DNA from: Terebella lapidaria
Lineage: Eukaryota; Annelida; Polychaeta; Terebellida; Terebellidae
Reading direction: 5' to 3'
Assembly (NCBI GenBank): GCA_949152475.1
Contig: OX424558.1
Coordinates: 32,374,651-32,438,650 of the forward strand
DNA: 64,000 nt
The notes beneath the pieces are model-generated. The model ran no database searches, was not told the origin of the DNA, and was given only the letters and a program-made list of their open reading frames with translations. The first letter of the stretch is position 1. Each line of letters starts with the position of its first letter. The translations under genes were made by a program, and so were the position numbers. Below are positions 59,321-64,000 of this stretch, in pieces.

Positions 59321-60066
59321 GTCAAAACACATGTCCTCTCCGGCTCAAATAGGTTACCATTAATAGAGAGGTGAACTTGAATGTTTCCCATGGTTTCAGG
59401 CATTTCCTTTATCCACATATGTGCAAAAAGACCATATAATTCATATGAAGCCACCCGATAAACATCATATTCATTATTTCACACATTGTTTCCAAATATC
59501 TTCAATTAATCCGTATGAAAGCCGAGTATCTTGCAAATTTCATATTCCAAAACAATTAACACCATCTTGAGATCAATTTATCTTTCTTGATTTGACAAAA
59601 CACCAGAGAATCATCATATACTCGTTTTAAAATGTGTATGGACCCCGAAATTCCCTGTTGAATAGGTGAGCCGGAGAGGACATTTGACACTACTGTTATG
59701 TATGTAGCTTAACAGGTGATATGTATGTAAGTATGTATTTGAAACTCATGAATAAGACATGGTACGGAAGAGAGGTACATATTTGACTAAACAAAACCAG
59801 CAGGATACATTCATTTTTCCCACAGAAAGTGGCATCGTCAAATCAGTAGTGAGCCGGAGAGGACACCGTTTTGACGGAAATCAGTGATCCATGTGCACAT
59901 TGTGCCGTCAAAAGTATAAATATTAAGAACATGCAGCCTTCTCATTGTATTTGTATGTGGAGGGGTCTTATAAGTTGACAACAACTAGTGCAATATTACC
60001 AATTGTACATGGCTTTCAGTTACAACTGGTCAAACATTGAGCCGGAGAGGACATTTTGTTTGACGG
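59321..60066. repeat. Right cluster of four GAGCCGGAGAGGACA motifs
   Basis: Copies at 59321-59346 (-), 59668-59688 (+), 59851-59876 (+) and 60039-60066 (+), each with TTTGAC downstream. The strand order (-,+,+,+) is the same as in the left cluster. The last two also share the extension gacggaaat. Confidence 0.9.
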
Positions 60067-60406
60067 AAATTAACGATGTCATATTTTTATGCAATATAAA
60101 TTTCCAGGGTAGTGGCTAACAAATATTTAAGCTTCCCAACAATTTCAAATGTTTCATTCTATGGAAAGATATAGTCATATCCCTCTTTCTGTATTAATTT
60201 CTTTCTTCTCAATTTGTGTGCTTTTATTTTCAATTAATATGAAACACAAAAAGTGTGCAATTTTGCGAGTTCAAAATACTCTAACTTTGTTCCTAATCGA
60301 GATATTGTCATTCCGTTTTCGGTTTTTATCAGTTTGTGTAATTGTGTTATTGTTGCATTTGAATTTATCAAAATGATTCAACAAAGTATGTCGTTCCCGA
60401 CAGGGA

Positions 60407-61240
60407 ACGATAACTCAAAAAGTATGCAAATGCTGCAAAACTTTGCATGGAGGTTCATATACCAACAAGGAAGAACCCTATTGATTTCCGGATCAATCTG
60501 TCAAACGACCTTTGACCTAGAGGTCGGAAGAGTTTTCGCCCAGTCATCCTTGAGGTTTCCCGCGTATCTCGGAAACAGTGCGTCGTAGAGCGAAACGGAC
60601 GTTATTTTCAGACTCATCGCCATAGACAAACATGTCTAAGGGGTATTAGGGATGACCTTTGACCTTGACCTTGAATTTTTCTGCTGAGTCGACATTTTTC
60701 GTTTTCGTCAATATCTCCGAAACAATGCGACGTAGAGCGAAACGGACGTTATTTTAGGACTCTTAGCCCTAGACAAACATGTCTCAGGGGTATTAGGGAT
60801 GACCTTTGATCTTGAACTTGAATTTTTGTGCTGAGTCAGCATTTTTCGCTTTCGTATTAGGGATGACCTCTGACCTTGAATTTTTCTGCTGAGTCGGCAT
60901 TTTTCGTTTTCGTCGATATCTCGGAAACAATGCGACGTAGAGCGAAACGGACGTTATTTTCGGATTCGTCGCTCTAGACAAACATGTCTAAGGGGTATTA
61001 TGGAAAAACTTCGACCTTGACCTTGAATTTTTTGTGCTGAGTCAGCATTTTTCGTTTTTGTCAATATCTCTGAAACGGTGCGTCGTAAAGCGAAACTGAC
61101 GTTATTTTCGGATTCCTCGCCCTAGACAAATTTGTCTAAGGGGTATCATGGATGGACTTTGACCTTGACCACAATTTTTTTTGCCGAGTCGGCATTTTTC
61201 GTTTCCAGCGATATCTTGGAAACGGTGTGTCGTAGAGCCC
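60407..61240 (+). repeat. Satellite element: leader plus 145-bp array
   Basis: After the 54-bp repeat the leader continues (gaaccctattgatttccgg, caaacgacctttgacc), then units recur at about 147 bases (tatctcggaaac at 60565, 60712, 60917, 61065 and 61212). One junction is longer (205 bases) through a partial duplication. Several units carry gatgacctttgaccttgacc. Confidence 0.9.
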
Positions 61241-61417
61241 ATGGTAAACATGGAAAGAACATTCTTGTCATGATGAACATCAAACATCACATTACAAGTG
61301 CTCCAGACGCTCCTGTGGTATACTTTTAAACCAGTCTGAAACAATGACGAAAGTATAACGCAAAAATGCGATGACACATTGTTGTTAACTTGTTTCCAAG
61401 TCGTGTTTGCATATCAA

Positions 61418-61490
61418 ATTTCCCGAATTCAAGACGGGTGCCAGATATGTGGGGCAATGTCGCTGGATTACCTACTTTTTATGGCCAAAT
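61418..61490 (+). mobile_element. Penelope-like element 3' tail scrap
   Basis: cccgaattcaagacgggtgccagatatgtggggca matches gggaattcatgacgggtgccactagtggggca at 40107-40140. Confidence 0.55.
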
Positions 61491-61931
61491 GAGGGAGTGA
61501 TGGAGTTATCATTTTTTTTTATTTTGCCCTAACTTGGTCTTAAGGCGCGCCCGGTTTTAGTCACTCAGAAAATCACATACTTGATGTTCATATCATCATC
61601 GATAATAACCGTGATAGAAGGGGAAGGTACAAATCTGTTAATTATACTCGAATGGTAAAGGTACCATGTAAATCGAGCTATTTTCCAATAAATGAATAAT
61701 TGATGCTAGCAATCAGAATTAAATTGTCATATATGTCGTAGTAGTCATGTGTGCAGGGAGAGAAATGTTTGAAAACAGATATACATGGACTGTTCGGATG
61801 TTGTGCTCGATGTTTCGTAATAAATGATGGCCTGCATTTGATTTTTCAGTATCCCATGACTCATACAGCAGGTGATAACTTACGACGCTTAATATGCCTA
61901 TTTTTACCGAGTTACATCCACAAAATCTCTT
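61491..61931. other. No gene seen
   Basis: AT-rich sequence without recognised coding or shared repeats. A 72-residue frame at 61751-61969 runs into the tandem repeat and has no family motif. Confidence 0.3.
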
Positions 61932-62101
61932 CCCATTATATAATGGGCGTCAGGGTTCCTGTAGCGTAAGTTTTAGTCAGCTGTAGCGTAAGTTTTATTC
62001 ACTACGTGACTGTCATCCCATTATATAATGGGCGTCAGGGTTCCTGTAGCGTAAGTTTTAGTCAGCTGTAGCGTAAGTTTTATTCACTACGTGACTGTCA
62101 T
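61932..62101 (+). repeat. 85-bp tandem duplication with palindrome
   Basis: Two units 85 bases apart, identical by eye, each starting with the perfect palindrome CCCATTATATAATGGG and containing gtagcgtaagtttta twice in slightly different form. They adjoin the E repeat directly. Confidence 0.9.
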
Positions 62102-62282
62102 CACCAAGCTACCTGAAGATGGGATTGCTTTTTGTTATTGTGTCCTAATAGTATCTGGATAATTCTAAAAACACAACATAGTTTTCTCTAGAGTATGATG
62201 TTAAAATCATATTCCACAGTGTGTGATTCAGTCGTCGTATTTCCAATATTACATATCGTCTGCCTGCACTGCAAAAAAAAAA
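62096..62282 (+). repeat. E repeat, copy 2
   Basis: Same-orientation match to 50150-50360, ending in an A run. The tandem at 61932 replaces the sequence that precedes copy 1. Confidence 0.85.
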
Positions 62283-62284
62283 CA

Positions 62285-63600
62285 TAGGCCCAAGGGACCT
62301 ATAGCTTACTGGCTAGCCAATAGGTGATCGGACCGATCGTGGTCACAAGTATATTCAGCATAATCATTTGCTATATGTCCACAACTGATTCTTAAGCTGT
62401 AAAGTTGATAACAAGTGAGATATGCGCCATTTTGTGCTCTGACCTTGAAAATGAGATTAAAGGTCATATTCAAGGTCACGAGAATATTCAGCATAATCAT
62501 TTGCTATATGTCCACAACTGATTCCCAAGCTGTAAAGTAAATAATAAGCGAGATATTAGCCATTTTGTGCTCTGACTTTGAATATTGAGGTCAAATTCAA
62601 TGTCATCAGAATATTCGGCATATATCATTTCCTACATGTCCACAATAATTCCTATGCTGTAAAGTCGATAATAAGCGAGATATTAGCCATTTTGTGCTTT
62701 GACCTTGAAAATGAGGTCAAAGGTCATAGTCAAGGGCACAAGAATATTCAGCATATATCATTTCTTATATGTTCACAATTGATTCCTAAGCTGTAAAGTC
62801 GATAATAAGTGAGATATTAGCCATTTTCTGCTCTGACCTTGAAAACGAGGTCAAATGTCGAATTCAAGGTGACAACAATATTCAGCATATATCGTTTCCT
62901 ATATGTTCACTATTGGTTCCTAAGCTGTAAAGTCAATAATAAGCGAGATAGTAACCATTCTGTTCTCTGACCTTGAAAATGAGGTCAAAGTTCAAATTCA
63001 AGGTCGCCATAATATTCAGCATATAGAATTTCCTATAATTTCACCATTGATTCCTAGGCTGTAAAGTCGATAATAAGTGAGATATTAACCATTTTGTTCT
63101 CAGACCTTGAAAATGAGGCCAAAGGTCATATTTAAGGTCACGAGAATATTCACCATATATCATTTCTTACATGTCCAAAATTGATTCCCAAGCTGTAAAG
63201 TAAATAAGCGAGATATTACCCATTTTGTGCGCCGACTTTGAAAATGAGGTCAAATGTCAAATTCAAGGTCATCAGAATATTCGGCATATATCATTTCCTA
63301 TATGTCCACAATTGATTCTAAGCTGTAAAGTCGATAATAAGCGAGATATTAGCCATTTTGTGCTTTGACCTTGAAAATAAGATCAAAGGTGAAGTTCCAG
63401 GTCACGAGAATATTCAGCATATATCACTTCCTATATATCCACAATTGATTCCTAAGCTGTAAAAGTCAATAACAAACGAGATATTGGCCATTTCGTGCTC
63501 TGACCTTGTAAATGAGGTTAAAGGTCTAGTTCAAGGTCACGAGAATATTCAGCATATATCATTTCCTATATGTCCACAATTGATCCCAAGTCTCTAATCT
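62285..63600 (+). repeat. T-family array, about nine 134-bp units
   Basis: Begins with cataggcccaagggacctat and aataggtgatcggacc, the terminal motifs of the T family, then units of 131-134 bases (tgaccttgaaaatg at 62701, 62835, 62969 and 63103). Most units hold AGGTCAAAGGTCA or a one- or two-base variant, plus ttcaaggtcac. It stops at tctctaatct, where the TTAA element begins. Confidence 0.88.
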
Positions 63601-63800
63601 TAAAGCTGCTGCCTTCGATTGTATGCAATATTTTTTTTCAAAACCAACTTTTTGTTAAACACATCTAATACAATATACGAAAAGGTGTGCTCAATGATTT
63701 TGACGCTTACAGTCCGTTCGAGTTGTCTTTTCATCCATTTTAGTGCCCATTTTGTACCGGTTTTGTAAATAAACAAACGAAGTTTATCCATCAAACCCGA
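63600..63800 (+). mobile_element. TTAA element related to 19009-19262
   Basis: TTAA at 63600-63603 is followed by AGCTGCTGCCTTCGATTG and about 190 bases closely matching 19009-19200. No right-hand inverted end appears before the window closes, so it is a longer version or a broken copy. The rest of the window (63801-64000) shows nothing I can name. Confidence 0.7.
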
Positions 63801-64000
63801 ATGCAAACAAATGCTCAAATCGCGCTTATAAGTCCACGTCGAGTTTATTTTCAAGTTCGGATGTGCATATATAGTGTAGTTGTGAGAAAATAATCAGTGA
63901 TATACCATGATGTGCGTGGAATTGTCAGTCTATCTCGCACGTCTATGCTTTGTTAAAATCTGCGTGTGATGGATACAGTTCATGTATTAATGCGAGAACC

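Larger units (their letters stand above)
54015..60406 (-). mobile_element. 6.4-kb DNA-transposon-like element with DDE-type gene
   Basis: A 6,392-base insert bounded by a perfect 54-bp direct repeat (53961-54014 and 60407-60460). Removing it rejoins a repeat leader known from elsewhere in the window. It encodes one spliced gene (55605-59057, minus) and carries eight copies of a two-part motif, four on each side of the gene. An imperfect inverted pair lies near the ends (54128-54148 and 60304-60324, 18 of 21 bases). The duplication is far longer than those of common DNA transposons, so the insertion mode is open. Superfamily not recognised. Confidence 0.8.

Noticed and set aside
63600..63854. 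84-residue minus-strand frame at the right edge
   Set aside because: Falls within a TTAA inverted-repeat element also present at 19009 without this frame intact.

Overview
This is a metazoan genomic window: AT-rich and gene-poor, with intron-containing genes and a dense load of old transposable elements. The repeat types (Penelope-like retroelements, TTAA-flanked foldback elements, TGACCTTGAA-type tandem arrays, C/G homopolymers) and an FMRFamide-receptor-like GPCR suggest a marine invertebrate, perhaps a lophotrochozoan such as a brachiopod, or another non-vertebrate bilaterian. I cannot name the species from the sequence alone.

Only two protein genes look intact. At 32222-33424 (+) a single 400-residue open frame encodes a rhodopsin-family GPCR resembling FMRFamide/neuropeptide receptors. 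At 55605-59057 (-) I reconstruct a four-exon gene (predicted 960 residues, all introns GT-AG and phase-compatible) for a DDE-transposase-like protein with a basic N terminus and a C-terminal Tudor/SH3-like module. That gene lies inside a 6.4-kb mobile element (54015-60406) bounded by a perfect 54-bp direct repeat. The element carries eight copies of a two-part motif, GAGCCGGAGAGGACA followed by TTTGAC, four on each side of the gene. I see no established name for this system; it is the main candidate novelty.

Layout. 0-7.9 kb: scattered repeat relics and one foldback element. 7.9-29.2 kb: an ancient tandem array of a roughly 3-kb macro-repeat, all copies in one orientation, broken up by later insertions (a 134-bp-unit tandem element, TTAA foldbacks, Penelope copies, a 145-bp satellite, a 5-bp-TSD foldback, a hAT-like element, a tRNA-derived SINE). 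Neighbouring copies act as empty sites for several of these insertions. 29.2-36 kb: the GPCR gene and quiet flanks. 36-46 kb: a second same-strand repeat series with a Penelope copy. 46-53 kb: two LINE remnants and low-complexity sequence. 53-61.3 kb: the transposase element nested in a satellite-type repeat. 61.4-64 kb: more tandem repeats, including a second 134-bp-unit array whose units carry nuclear-receptor-like half-sites.

Most other open frames are short, lack family resemblance and lie in repeats; they are not annotated. Family assignments rest on motifs read by eye. No alignment or database search was run.
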